NCBI GenBank assembly: GCA_034509735.1
Contig: JACGWO010000003.1
Location: 11,408,001 to 11,472,000 of the forward strand
DNA from: Sesamum alatum
Lineage: Eukaryota > Streptophyta > Magnoliopsida > Lamiales > Pedaliaceae
DNA length: 64,000 bases
Reading direction: 5' to 3'
The translations under genes were made by a program, and so were the position numbers. The notes under the pieces are model-generated. The model did no database searches and had not been told where the DNA came from. It worked only from the letters and a program-made list of their open reading frames with translations. Below are positions 24,072-34,689 of the stretch, in pieces (positions within the stretch are counted from its first letter, which is position 1; every line of letters begins with the position of its first letter).

Positions 24072-25381
24072 AAATAATGTCTTTTAGAAAATTAGGCATA
24101 ATTGAACCCACAAAATTATTTTTCAGAATTAATTCAAAATTAAAACTGAAAATAATTAAAAAAACAAAAAAAACACTACTAGGGTTTTGAAACCCTAGCA
24201 GCTGCTGCCGCCGCCGGCAGCGGCCTGCCAGCGCGCGCACAGGGCAGCAGGCTCAGCCTGCCGCCCCCTGCGCGCGCGGGCAGGCCCCTGCTTGCGTGCG
24301 CGCGCGCCTGGCCGGCAACACACTGCGCGGCCCGGGCATTCCGGCAGGCCGTCGCGCGCGCAGGCTCCCTTGCCTCGAGCGCGCGCAGGCCTCCTGGCTG
24401 CCGGCCGCGCCACGCGCAGTGCGCGCGCAGACGTGCACTGGGCACGCCTGCCGGGCGCGCGAGCGCAGACTCCTCCATCTGCGTGCGCGCGCGCCTGGCG
24501 GCGCTGCCCAGAGTCCGTCTGTCCGCGCGCGGAATCTCAGGCGCGCAGACACCCTGGTCTGCGTGCGCGCGCGCCTGCGCGCAGCTGCCTCTGCGTGATC
24601 GGTTGGGCGGGCGCGCGCAGGCTTCCCTTGCCTGCGCGCGTCTGCCCTGCCGGCCAGCCCTTCCGGCTGGCTGGCTGCGGCGTTTCTCGTTTTCCGTTCA
24701 ATTCTGAATATTGGTATTTTTCTATTTTTCTTGGGAAACGAGGTGGAATAATTTAACGGAAAACGAGAAACACCGCAGCCGGCAAGCCGGGAGGGCTGGC
24801 CGCGTGCAGCCGCGCGCTGCCGGCAGGGCAGACGCGCGCAGGCAAGGGAAGTCTGCGCGCGCCCGCCCAGCCGGTCGCGCAGAGGCAGCGCGCAGGGCAG
24901 CGCCTCCAGGCGCACGCGCACGCAGACGAGGGTGTCTGCGCGCACGCACCTGGCAGGTGCGCTCATGCGCGCGCGCACGCCCAAGGCTGCGCGCCTGAGA
25001 GTCCACTCGCGGACGGACACCGGGCAGCGCCGCCAGGCCCGCGCGCACGCAGACGGAGGTGTCTGCGCGCGTGTGCCCGGCGGGCGTGCCCAGTGCACGT
25101 CTGCGCGCACTGCGCAGGGCGCGGCCGGCAGCCAACAGGCGAGCGCGCGCGCGAGGCAAGGGAGCCTGCACGCGCGACGGCCAGGCGCGCGCGCACGCAG
25201 GCAGGGGGCTTGCGCGCGCCGGCAGGCCGCTGCCGGCGGCGGCAGCTGCGGCTGCTAGGGTTTTAAAACCCTAGTAGTGTTTTTTTTTTATTTGTTAAAT
25301 TAATTTCAGTTTTAATTTTGAATTAATTCTGAAAAATCGTTTTTGGGTTCAATTATACCTAATTTTCTAAAGACATTATTT
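24072..25381. repeat. Large inverted repeat of copia leader sequence
   Basis: Left arm 24072-24698 and right arm 24755-25381, about 627 bp each, with a 56-bp spacer. Outer ends match as AAATAATGTCTTT and its complement; inner ends match as TTTCTCGTTTTCCGTT and its complement. The arms hold the CpG-dense leader block (24190-24680 and 24775-25255) and differ by substitutions and indels, so this is not a fresh perfect palindrome. The spacer continues the leader only in the sense of the right arm (TTCTTGGGAAACG). That suggests two leader copies of opposite orientation joined at 24699-24706. ORFs of up to 285 codons here are GC artefacts. Confidence 0.88.
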
Positions 25382-25961
25382 GAGTGACTATGACTTGGCA
25401 GCCTCTCGCCATACCTAAGATACAGGCACGGTGTGCAGGTGATCTCAGTAATCCCTCAAGTCCAAGGATCAACTTGTACTGTTGGAACCGGGAATACAAG
25501 TCATACCTGACTGACCCTACTCAAGGTCTTCCATATGACAGTTCCCACAAGTCACCTCAGTCAGCAACCACCTAGCTGGCTGACCTACTAACACTGCATG
25601 GACGAGCCTCGTCACTTGTCGATGAAATTCGACTGCAGATGCTTAGTGCAAATCTTAGATGGATTCTCGATACCCTATCTCAAGTTTCCCTGATTTGGAG
25701 TATTTCAGACCGATATAGAGAAACTGATTTCATGAACCATCATCCAATGCACAGTTCCAGTTTCCCGAAAAGTGATTTCGGTCTGTGGGTTTTGCTTGTG
25801 CAATGAACAGTTAATATAAAGCAGTAAAGTGAACACAGACAAAGTATTAAGCCAAATGAACATTACTTTCTTATTCATTACAATTTATTAAAACTCTGAA
25901 ATTGTTCATATATAGGTTACATTAGCCCAATCAGATTGGCTCACGGCCACCTATTCTAACA
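25382..25961 (-). repeat. LTR 5' fragment, LTR-V-like
   Basis: On the minus strand begins TGTTAGAATAGGTGGCC at 25961 and runs about 580 bp with LTR landmarks (GCCCACAGACC and GAGGTGACT contexts). It stops abruptly at the palindrome. It resembles the broken LTR at 15367 more than LTR-III (shared GGGCTNATGTAACCT context). The 5 bp outside it, TCTTC, do not match TCTCG left of 15367, so the two are not proven to be ends of one insertion. Confidence 0.7.
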
Positions 25962-26270
25962 TCTTCAGTATCACCTAGATAGACTTCCTTCAACTCATCG
26001 ACGGTGGCTTTAACACCCTCTTCATGTTCTAAGGGAGCATCTTGAGCATCGTTTTCTCCAAACTCCTCATTTTGGATTAAGTGATGTGGTAAGCCTAGGT
26101 TACCTCTTCTTCAGCACCGCTGTCGATATGGTTAGATGACGCTACGCTTTCTCTATCATCCTCATTATCGAGTTGCGTTTGCGTGAAGACCACAATTTGT
26201 GCTTTAACCTTCAAGACTCTTCCACATTATATGGCTAAAGTCGTGCGACGTCTCATCTTGGATGGAATCA
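25962..26270 (-). pseudogene. Ty3/gypsy pol fragment before RT, Tat-like
   Basis: Reads right to left IPSKMRRRTTLAI, stop, CGRVLKVKAQIVVFTQTQLD ... EEGVKATVDELKEVYLGDTED. This is the linker between protease and RT in Tat-like elements. It continues the fragment at 59714-60240 across the big copia insertion, as shown by the AATCA duplication at the break. RT should follow leftwards but is gone. Confidence 0.8.
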
Positions 26271-27666
26271 TGTTAGAATAGGTGACCATGTAGCCAATCT
26301 TGGTAGGTGAATTGTAACCTATGTCTGAACAATTTCAAGGTTTTAATAAATCCTTAAAAAAGTAAGAAGTGAAATTCATTTGGCATTTACTTTGTTTGTG
26401 TTCACTTTATCTGCTTTATAACTGTTCACTACACAAACAAAGCCCACAGACTGAAAACGCATTTCGGGGACTAGGACTACGCTTGGAGGTAGGTCCATGA
26501 AATCAGTTCTGCCGAATCAGTCTGGAAATCTCCAAGTCAAGGAATCTCGAAATTGGGTACCGAGATTCCCCTTGAGACTTGCACTAAGCATCTGCTATCG
26601 TATTTCATCAACGGGTGACGAGAGTCGTCTAAGCAATGCTACTGGGTTCGCCTGCTGCGGAGCGGCTGACTGAGGTGACTCGAGGGAACCGTCTTACGGA
26701 GGACCTTAAGTAGGGTCGGTTAGGTATGATGTGTGTTCCTGGTTCCAACGGTACAGGTCAAGTCCTTTGAATTGAGGAATTGCTGAGTTTACCTGTACAT
26801 TAGGGCTGTATCTTAGATATGGTGAGAGATTGCCAAGATGCACTTGAGTAGTCATAAGCCATATCTAGTGCAGCTCCGGTGTGCAGAGTGACAGTAGTTT
26901 CCAAGAAAGGATCTGTCTCCTGTCAAAAGGTGTTGACAGTTGTGTCTCACAAATGCTCTGTGTCTTGTCCCTAAAATCTGTGGCCACAGTAACTGAACAG
27001 AAGGGAAGGCTTCCCTTGCGGCGTTTAGTAGAGGACATACCGACACTTAGGTCCAAAATGGGTACCTACATTATCCGTGTCCTAGACCCTAAGTAGTGAG
27101 ACCGTAGACGGAAGGATAGATGTACTGTAGAGACTAAATGTTCATCCCTGTATATTCACCTTGTCTCTAGTGCCATGGACCGTTGCTAGACGGCCACCCA
27201 TGGTGACGGACGAATTCTAGGAATCCAACCAAAGTCTAGCTGAAGGTGAACCTAAAGAGTCACACACAATCCGCACACATAAACATATTTAATTTAGAAT
27301 TAAATATTTGGAGAAATGGAGCAATTAAATTGGATTTAATCGGGTCCTTATTTTTTTGGGGAGAATTAATTCCTTTTATTAGATAAAAGGAATTTATCTA
27401 ATAAATTAGATTTATTAGAAATTAATTTAATGGGCTTTGAATAAATATTTACATTTAATATATTTATTTATTGCCCTTGGAATATTTAAATAGGATTTAA
27501 ATATTCCATTAAATTAAATCAATGGTTGAGATTAAAGGAAGGAATATATGGCTAAGATTGGTTTGACCAAGAAGCTAGAATCTGACTAGGATTTGACTAG
27601 GTCAAATTCTACTCATGGTGGAGTCTTCAAGTGTAGGAAACTAGAAGAGGAATAAGATTCCTCCTC

Positions 27667-27674
27667 TATAAATA
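27667..27674 (+). promoter_or_regulatory. LTR TATA box
   Basis: TATAAATA in the context CCTCCTCTATAAATACTCC, about 590 bp before the LTR end. Equivalent boxes occur at 59117-59124, 62009-62016, 17179-17172, 48924-48917, 57128-57121, 33022-33015 and 40806-40799. Confidence 0.6.
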
Positions 27675-28124
27675 CTCCTTAGCACACACTTTAAAGGAGA
27701 TGATGAATCTTAAAACACACACACACACACACTCGTCTCTTCCCTCTCCCTCTTGGCCGTGCCTCTCCCTCCTTCCAAGAAACTCTTTTCTTGTTCTTTT
27801 GTTTTGACAATTGAACATTAAGGAGGATTGATCTCGTTAATCAATAACGTTTGATGGATCCGTCCTCTCCAAAAAATATACTTGCTCTTACGTTAACACG
27901 AAGATCAAGATACGTGGACGGATTGCGTGCACCAATTAGAGGGTCTCCTATGCGAGATCTTGGAGCAAATTGGGGAACAACGCGAGTACCGGTTAGAAGG
28001 TGAAAACGACAATCAGTAGGTTTCCGGTTTATGGTTTTCATCCCATTTTGTTTTAGAATCCTATGGCCTCCATGATTTATATGTATGTTTTATTATTCAT
28101 GAGATACACCAAACGCCCGAGAGT

Positions 28125-28145
28125 TTCAAGGGTACACCCCTTGAA
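28125..28145 (+). promoter_or_regulatory. Conserved LTR 3'-end hairpin, TTC/GAA class
   Basis: TTCAAGGG (28125-28132), loop TACAC, CCCTTGAA (28138-28145). The partner copy in the 3' LTR is at 59573-59593 with loop CACAA; a third is at 62160-62180 with loop AACAC. Confidence 0.7.
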
Positions 28146-28260
28146 CGCTTTTATTTTAATGTATATTAATGCATGTTTAAATTCTTGAAATTTAAATTAT
28201 ACCGCGCTTCCGCATTCGCGCTACTCCTGGGACGATCCACACGCCTACCCAAGGCATACA

Positions 28261-28280
28261 GTGGTATCAAAGCCCGGTTC
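28261..28280 (+). promoter_or_regulatory. tRNA primer binding site
   Basis: GTGGTATCAAAGCCCGGTTC. It matches the initiator-Met type TGGTATCAGAGC with one change (A for G). Confidence 0.85.
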
Positions 28281-30494
28281 GATGTATAGGCTTAGGGTTT
28301 TGTGTACGTTTTAAGTATGAAAACGTGTATGGCATGTTTTAATTAATTCTTGATGTTTTTATCGTAAAGCATGTCGTTTTCTTGATTTTAATTATGTATG
28401 ATTTTTGGTACTGTTGGTTTCTTATTTTTCTTGAGAAACGGGGGGCAAAAACGAATAAAACGGGAGAAAACGCCACATGCAGCCAGCCGGTGGCTGACCC
28501 CGCACGTTGTGCGCTCAGGTGAGGCACGCGCGCAGGCAGGGGAGCCTGCGCGCGGCTACCTTCGCCAGGCGCGCGCGGATCAGGCCACAGGGCGCGCGAC
28601 CGGACGACAGGCGCGGACGGATGGCCGGACGGGCGCGCATGCAGGCAGGGAAGCCCGCGCGCGCCAGGCCAACACGTCGGGGCGCGGCCAGGGAAGCCGT
28701 GTGCGACCGCGTGCATGAGGCGGCGCCGCCAGGCGCGCACACACGCAGACGATGGAGTCTACGCGTGCGCGCCCGGCAGACACGCCCGATGCGCGTGCGC
28801 GCGCACGGCTTGCACGTAGGAGGCGTGCGCATGCGGCGCGGCAGGTTGGCGCGCGCGGGCAGAGGTGCCTGCGCGGGAGGCAACCTGCCAGCGCACGCAG
28901 CGTGCAGGCAGGGGCCTGCGCGCGTGTGCCCGATCAGGCATGCCCTACGCGCGTGCAAGAACAGCAGGCTGGGCCTGTTGACTTGTGTGCGCCGACAGAA
29001 CGCTGCCGGTGGCGGCGGCCGGCTAACGTCATCATTTTCTCGTTGTTTTAGTTTGTTGGATGATTCTGAAAAATTGGTTTTATTTAATTTTGCATGTTTT
29101 CTTAAAAAACATTATTTGGGAGGTTGATTGTATTGGATTTGGAATCCTGGGAATTACTTACCTTCTAATAATGAGGAAGGGTCTTCCTAAACGAGAAAGG
29201 TTGTTGCCAACGGTTGTACCATATTTTTCGTACGTAGATCACTTATTTATCATGGATTGATATGATTGGTAATCATGGATTATAAGCATGTGTTTATGTG
29301 ATTGGATCATGTGATTATGTGCGTTTAATGGAAATGGATTATCGCGAGTCCTAGACTGAATGTATGGTTTAATTTATGTTGGCCTGTGTGCCTCTTTTTC
29401 TTTCTCCTTCTCCTCTTCTAGTTGCCTTGGAATAATAAGCAATTCTTTCTCCCTCCTAATGTACTCCCCCCGGGTTTTCTCTGGGGTTTCTTTTTACATA
29501 TGTAATGAGAGTAGAATAGGAGTGAGGATTTTATTTTATGCATTTGGTGGAGAAGAAGGAAGGCCCCACATGGAGAGCCTAGAATGGAGGTTCCAAGGCG
29601 TTTCCATGGAGATCTGAAAGAGAAAAGAGACCAAGGCCCATCAGAATGATGATCGGGTTGCTATTAATGTAATAGTGTAGGACCAATCCTAGATTGACCA
29701 TACATCCACTGCGGCTCAGTGGGTCGCATAGGATTCGGGCTCGTGATCATCCAACAGGGGCGTGCTAGGCTTTAATTTTGCATGTGGCTGTTATGGTGAA
29801 TGAATGGTTTTATTTATCGTATAACTGCTATGGGATGCAATTTTTTTAGTTACGCATTATGGATGAATGTGTTTATATTTGAGATCTCGGTCATTTACAA
29901 CTTTCACTTGGTTGGACCAATGTTCAAATATTAGACCCTAGATAAAGTGGACATGGACTCTAGGAGTTTGTCTATGTCTTCCAATCCATGGGATAGTGAG
30001 GAAGCTAAGTTAGGTCGATAGCATGGTCTCACGAGTCGTGGCACGACTATTGTACTTAAAAGAAGCTGCACTGTGTCATGAACGAAATTAGACCACTGTT
30101 ACCTGTCTCACAAGTCGTAGAGGTAGCAGCGGGTCTATGATTCGGTCGATTGGGTCAGGTCTAACGCCCAATTAGCATGATTCGCTTGGAGTCCTCGGGA
30201 TCATGTGAAAGGGTGAGGCAGTTGTCTTGGGAATCTCGTGGAACGAGAATGGTATGAAATACCTCCCATAGGATTCTTCCCATGCGAATCGTAAAAGCGG
30301 GGTATGGGAAAATCCGCTGTGGATCCCAAGCCCATGAGGAAAAGGTTTCCCGAAAACGATGTTTGAGAGTATCGTGTTTTCATATAAATAGTGGGAGCAT
30401 TAAATGACTAAAGACCAAGCGTTTAATTATTTATCAAAACTTCCGTCTTTTAAAATTCTGCTGATCATAGTTCTGTTTTAAATGTAGATTGAAA
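28281..30494 (+). other. LTR-II leader with CpG-dense block
   Basis: Untranslated leader. A CpG- and GCGC-rich block spans about 28500-29025. A palindrome pair lies at 30030-30040 (exact) and 30109-30119 (degenerate), and the leader TATA box at 30383-30390. Long ORFs in the block (such as 28507-29127) are open on both strands and are compositional. Confidence 0.8.
30383..30390 (+). promoter_or_regulatory. Leader TATA box (TATAAATA)
   Basis: About 105 bp upstream of the gag start position (30495-30497). Confidence 0.5.
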
Positions 30495-31334
30495 ATTTCT
30501 AGGAACCCATTATCGACCATACTTGAGACCAACAAGTTTAATGGAACAAATTACAACGACTGGTTGCGCAATCTGAGGATAGTCCTAGATTACGAGAACC
30601 AAGGCCACGTCATGGACGAGCCGTTCCCTAGGACCTTGCCGGAAGGATCCACGCCAGAAGAACGTGAGACGTTCGAGACTTGGCATAAGGATAACCGGAA
30701 AGTCCGTAGCATCATACTTGCCTCCATGACGAATGAGATTCAGAAGCAGTATGAAAGGCTAGACAATGTCCCTTCCATTATCGCTCCCCTGAAGGATTGC
30801 TATGCAGTACATGACCGGCATACTAGGTATGTCGCGACGAAGGCGTTCTTTGGAACTAAAATGACCGAAGGATCCTCGGTACTAGAGCATAGGGTTAAAA
30901 TGCTTACCCTGGTGGAAAAGCTCGAGGACCTCAAGGCAGGCCTCGATAACGAGACGTACATAGATGTGATCCTTCAGTCTCTCCCACCCTCCTTCGACCA
31001 ATTTATTGTTAACTATAACATGAACACACTTGAGAAGGGTATTCATGAGTTAATCAATATGTTGGTGCAATACGAGGCAACGACCAAAAAGTCCATGCCG
31101 TCGGTATTGTTTGGAGATGCTTCGACTTCCAAAATGAAAGGCAAGGGTGCCGGACGTTGGAAAAGGAAGAAGGGAAAGGGAAAAGCCGTCAAAGCAGCTA
31201 CAAACACTAATAGTGTTCCCATTGCCAAAGAGGGAAAAGGCAAAGGAAAAGGAAAGGTTGTCTCCAAGAAACAGTTGAGGGCATATGACATATGTATCAA
31301 TTGCCGTGAGAAAGGGCATTGGAAGGGGGAGTGA
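30495..31334 (+). pseudogene. gag: copia gag of LTR-II element
   Basis: About 280 residues: NPLSTILETNKFNGTNYNDW near the start, YERLDNVPSII, DLKAGLDNETYIDVILQSL and a basic stretch (KGKGAGRWKRKKGKGK). The start codon has decayed: intact gag begins ATG-TCT-AAG, whereas here it is ATT-TCT-AGG. The reading frame ends inside the CCHC knuckle (CINCREKGHWKGE-stop) because the last Cys codon became TGA at 31332-31334. In life gag forms the virus-like particle. Confidence 0.9.
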
Positions 31335-32455
31335 CCCAAACTCCTCTCCAAACAAGGTATCTTTGTGATTGAGGTTAATATGGTTACTAACTCTGCCTCT
31401 TGGGCATTAGATACTGGCTGTGGAGCTCATATTTGCAATAATTTGCAGGTGCTGAAAAGAAGCAGAAAACTGGGTAGCGGGGATATGATCCTGAAGCTTG
31501 GGAATGGCAAGGCCATCTCGGCAGAAGCAGTAGGATTCGCCACTATAGTAGTTGGTGATTGTATTAGTATAGAGTTAGAGCAAGTTTATTATGTACCTAG
31601 TATGATTAAAAACATCATTTCCATTCTGTTGTTAGACAATAGTGGATATGAGTTTATGATCAATAAAAATTGCTTTTATTTGATGAGGTGTGGAATTGCT
31701 CATCTGCTTGGTACACTTAATAATGGGCTCTATATCTTACAACAAATGAACTTCGTTCTAAATGCTCAACACAAACGTAAAATAGGTAGCAACGGGAATG
31801 CACGACTGTGGCACGCTAGGCTAGGTCACATATCCCAAGACAGGATGAAAAGATTGGTAGACTCAAAGAACCTAGAGGTAGGGGACTTGCGTGAGCTACC
31901 AACTTGTGAATCCTGTCTAAGAGGGAAAATGACCAAGAGGCCCTTTGTAGGACAAAGCAGGCTTGCCACAGGTCTGCTGGACCTGGTCCATACAGACGTA
32001 TGTGGACCACTAAGGACGCAGGCCCGAGGTGGGTTCTCCTACTTCATAACCTTCACCGATGATCATTCACGGTATGGTTATGTATACCTGATGAGGTACA
32101 AATCTGAAGCTCTTGAGAGGTTTAAAGAATTCAGACTTGAAGTTGAGAACCCAAACCGGCTGCAAAATTAAAGTCTTACGGTCAGACCGAGGTGGAGAGT
32201 ATCTTAGTACTGAGTTCCTTGATTATCTTAAAGAAAATGGTATAATATCTGAATGGACACCTCTCAGGACACCACAGGTGAATGGCGTCTCTGAAAGGAG
32301 GAATCGAACCCTGTTGGACATGGTTCGATCCATGATGAGTTTTACCAAATTGCCCTTGTCCTTTTGGGGCTACGCATTGGAGACTGCGGCCAAGTTATTA
32401 AATTTGGCGCCAACCAGTGTATTGACCCAAACGCCATATGAAATATGGCACGGCA
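31335..32455 (+). pseudogene. pol: copia protease and integrase N-terminal half
   Basis: The frame continues after the gag stop. The protease motif is WALDTGCGAHIC (about 31401-31436), followed by the integrase zinc finger (WHARLGHIS, CESCLRGK) and HTDVCGPL. A 1-bp insertion near 32150 (ENPNRLQN for ENQT) shifts the frame; the other frame resumes with LRSDRGGEY and GVSERRNRTLLDMVRSMM. The gene stops at YEIWHG where the LTR-IV element was inserted. It resumes at about 43366 with 50 codons missing. Confidence 0.92.
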
Positions 32456-34689
32456 TGAAAGATTGTGTGGATCGGCCTGGGAGATTAACGCAAATAGCGG
32501 AAGCGTGAAAGATTGCATAATAAAATTGCAAAACATAATTAAATGGAATTTAAATTATGCATAACATACATAAACGAATCAAGGGGTGTGCCCTTGATTC
32601 TCCCGGGCGTTCGGTGTATCTCATGTTCAATAAAACACAACATGGAGGCCATAGAATTGAAACCGGAAAAACGAAATTAAAGAACCTACCCAGTTGTAGT
32701 TTTGTCTTCGTTTCGGCTACATGCATTGTTCCCCGTTTCGCACCAAGATCTCAAAAAAGAGATCCTCTAAATCATCTCACTCGCTCCACCGGAAAGCAAA
32801 CAACCCTTGTGCTAGCAAGAAATTATTTGGGGAGAAGAGACATCGATACACGCTATGAATTAACGCAATCAACGTCTCTTATGTTCTTAACTTGAATAAA
32901 TCAAGAAGAACGAAGTAGTATTCTTGGAGAGTGACATAGGGATGGACAAAAAATTGAGAGAGAGGAGAGATGAGAGTTGTAGAGAATAGTAGGTGTGAGT
33001 GTGTGTTTTTTGAGTATTTATAGAAGATGGAATTTCCTATTCCTTCTCAAACTCTTCCAAAGAGACACACTTTGACTAGGATTTTGACCTAGTCAAATCC
33101 TAATCAAATTAGGCTTTGATTAAGTCAAATTAATCATGGCCCTTCATCTCATCATTCTCTAGATCAAATCTTGTCCATCCATTTTGATGGGCTTTATGGA
33201 ATGGGCCTATTTAATTCTAAATTAAATATTCCCATGAATTTTATATTAAATCATATTTAATATACTAAGCCCATTAATTAATTAATGGAAAGGACTTATT
33301 TATTTCTAAATTAAATAGTCCCACGGATTTTATATTAAATCCTATTTAATATACCAAGCCCATTAATTAATTCCATAGAATGGGATTATTTAATTCTAAA
33401 TTAAATAGTCCCATGGACTTTATATTAAATCCTATTCAATATACCAAGCCCACTAATTAATTAATTCACCCTTTTAATCTAATTAAAAGGAAAGCCCATG
33501 CTTTATAAAATTCATAAATCTAATTTATGAACTTAAGCCCGATTATTCCAAATAATTCACCGAGGCTTGAATCTCCAAGAAGTATAATTTAATTCCATTA
33601 AATTAAACCTTCTCCTGGAATTAATTCCAAATTAATTCCCTTTCATTTGGTGTAGCGGGTGTGACTCTTTAGGTTCACCTTTCAGCTAGACTTGGACCTA
33701 CTTCTTGTTATTTCATAACCAAAGTAGTCCGTTACCATGGTGGCCATCTAGCAACGGTCCATGGCACTAGAGACTAGGTGAATTATGGTGTGAACATTTA
33801 GGCTCCGAGTTATACGCAGGTGCGGTCCTACCGACGCTCGATACGTACGGGTACGGTCCTACTGTCGCCTGTCTCCCGGCCTTTAGTCTAGGGGTCGGTT
33901 CCCATCCTTGACTAGGCAACTATGCATAATGCTCGAGATAGGTTTAACTCGACGTAGGAAATCCTTTCCCACTACATCAAGTGCTATGGCCATAGACTTT
34001 GTGAGTCTAAACCATCTCCGAGCGCATAGGAGATCTTGTTGTCATATCCTTTAACAGGGGACAGATCCTATCTTGGAATTCACCGTTCTTACATACTCCG
34101 ACTACATTGGACGAGGCTTATGATGACCATGTGATATAATTGGTCAAATTTCATCAGATCCAAGATACAGCCTTAGTATGTAGGGGACTGCCGTGATCCT
34201 CAAGTTCGAGGACTAATCCCATACTATCGGAACCGGGAATACAAGTCATACCGACCAAGCCCGGGTAGCTTCCATATGACGATTCCCGCGAGTCACCTCA
34301 GTCGGCCGCTCCCCAGCAGGCCGACCCACTAACACTGCTTAGACGATCCTCGTCACCCGTCGATGAAACACGACAGCAGATGCTTAGTGCAAGTCTCAAA
34401 TGGATTCTCGATGCCCTGTCTCGAGATTCCTTTGACTTGGAGTATTTCAGACTGATTCGGCGAAACTGATTTCATGAACCTACCTCCAAGCGTCGTTCCA
34501 ATTTCGCGAAATGTTATTTCAGTCTGTGGGCGTTTGTTGTGACATCGTAACGATGCAAGCAGTAAGTACAACAAACTCATGCCTATGAATCCTTACTACA
34601 TTCATTAACATAATATTACTTGTTCACAGATTGACGAATGGTTCTCAGAACAGCCAATACCATTGACTTTCTGGTCACCTATTCTAACA
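32456..34689 (-). repeat. LTR-IV, left copy (2234 bp)
   Basis: On the minus strand TGTTAGAATAGG to TTTCA. TATA box at 33022-33015, a CCATGG element at 33764-33735 lacking one base, and the terminal hairpin at 32600-32576. The region 33230-33440 has three imperfect repeats with the words TTTATATTAAATC and AAGCCCATTAATTAAT. Confidence 0.93.
32576..32600 (-). promoter_or_regulatory. Conserved LTR 3'-end hairpin, GAATC/GATTC class
   Basis: GAATCAAGGG and CCCTTGATTC form a perfect 10-bp stem with loop CACAC in element orientation. The identical structure is at 40361-40385. Confidence 0.7.

Larger units (their letters stand above)
16592..24754 (-). mobile_element. Ty1/copia element, LTR-III family, 5' LTR missing
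   Basis: Reads right to left: partial leader (24754-22669), gag, pol, PPT (18584-18594) and 3' LTR (18583-16592). No primer site or 5' LTR is present; the leader runs into an inverted leader copy. The 5 bp before 16592 are TAATT, with no partner found at the other end. Its sequence is close to the complete element at 48345-58543. Confidence 0.85.
26271..28260 (+). repeat. 5' LTR of LTR-II element (1990 bp)
   Basis: TGTTAGAATAGG to GGCATACA, directly followed by the primer site. CCATGG element at 27173-27203, TATA box TATAAATA at 27667-27674, an AC microsatellite at 27714-27732 and the terminal hairpin at 28125-28145. Confidence 0.95.

Noticed and set aside
24253..25110. Long ORFs (up to 285 codons) in the GC-rich leader block, with counterparts near 28507, 55880 and 62558
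   Set aside because: They are open in several frames on both strands, are rich in Ala, Arg, Gly and Pro, and follow from lack of AT-rich stop codons. The frames are not kept between copies.
16592..25961. A single complete element from 16592 to 25961 with two LTRs
   Set aside because: The right LTR fragment (25382-25961) is clearly more diverged from 16592-18583 than expected for a pair, the primer site is missing, flanking pentamers do not match, and an inverted leader lies between.
27714..27732. AC/GT microsatellites (also near 17115, 48862, 57064 and 59165)
   Set aside because: They belong to the LTR body of LTR-II and LTR-III and occur at the same place in each copy, so they are not separate features.
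33230..33440. Possible satellite or CRISPR-like array in LTR-IV
   Set aside because: Only three imperfect repeats with AT-rich words, present in both LTR-IV copies; this is LTR microstructure, not an array, and CRISPR is not expected in a plant nuclear genome.
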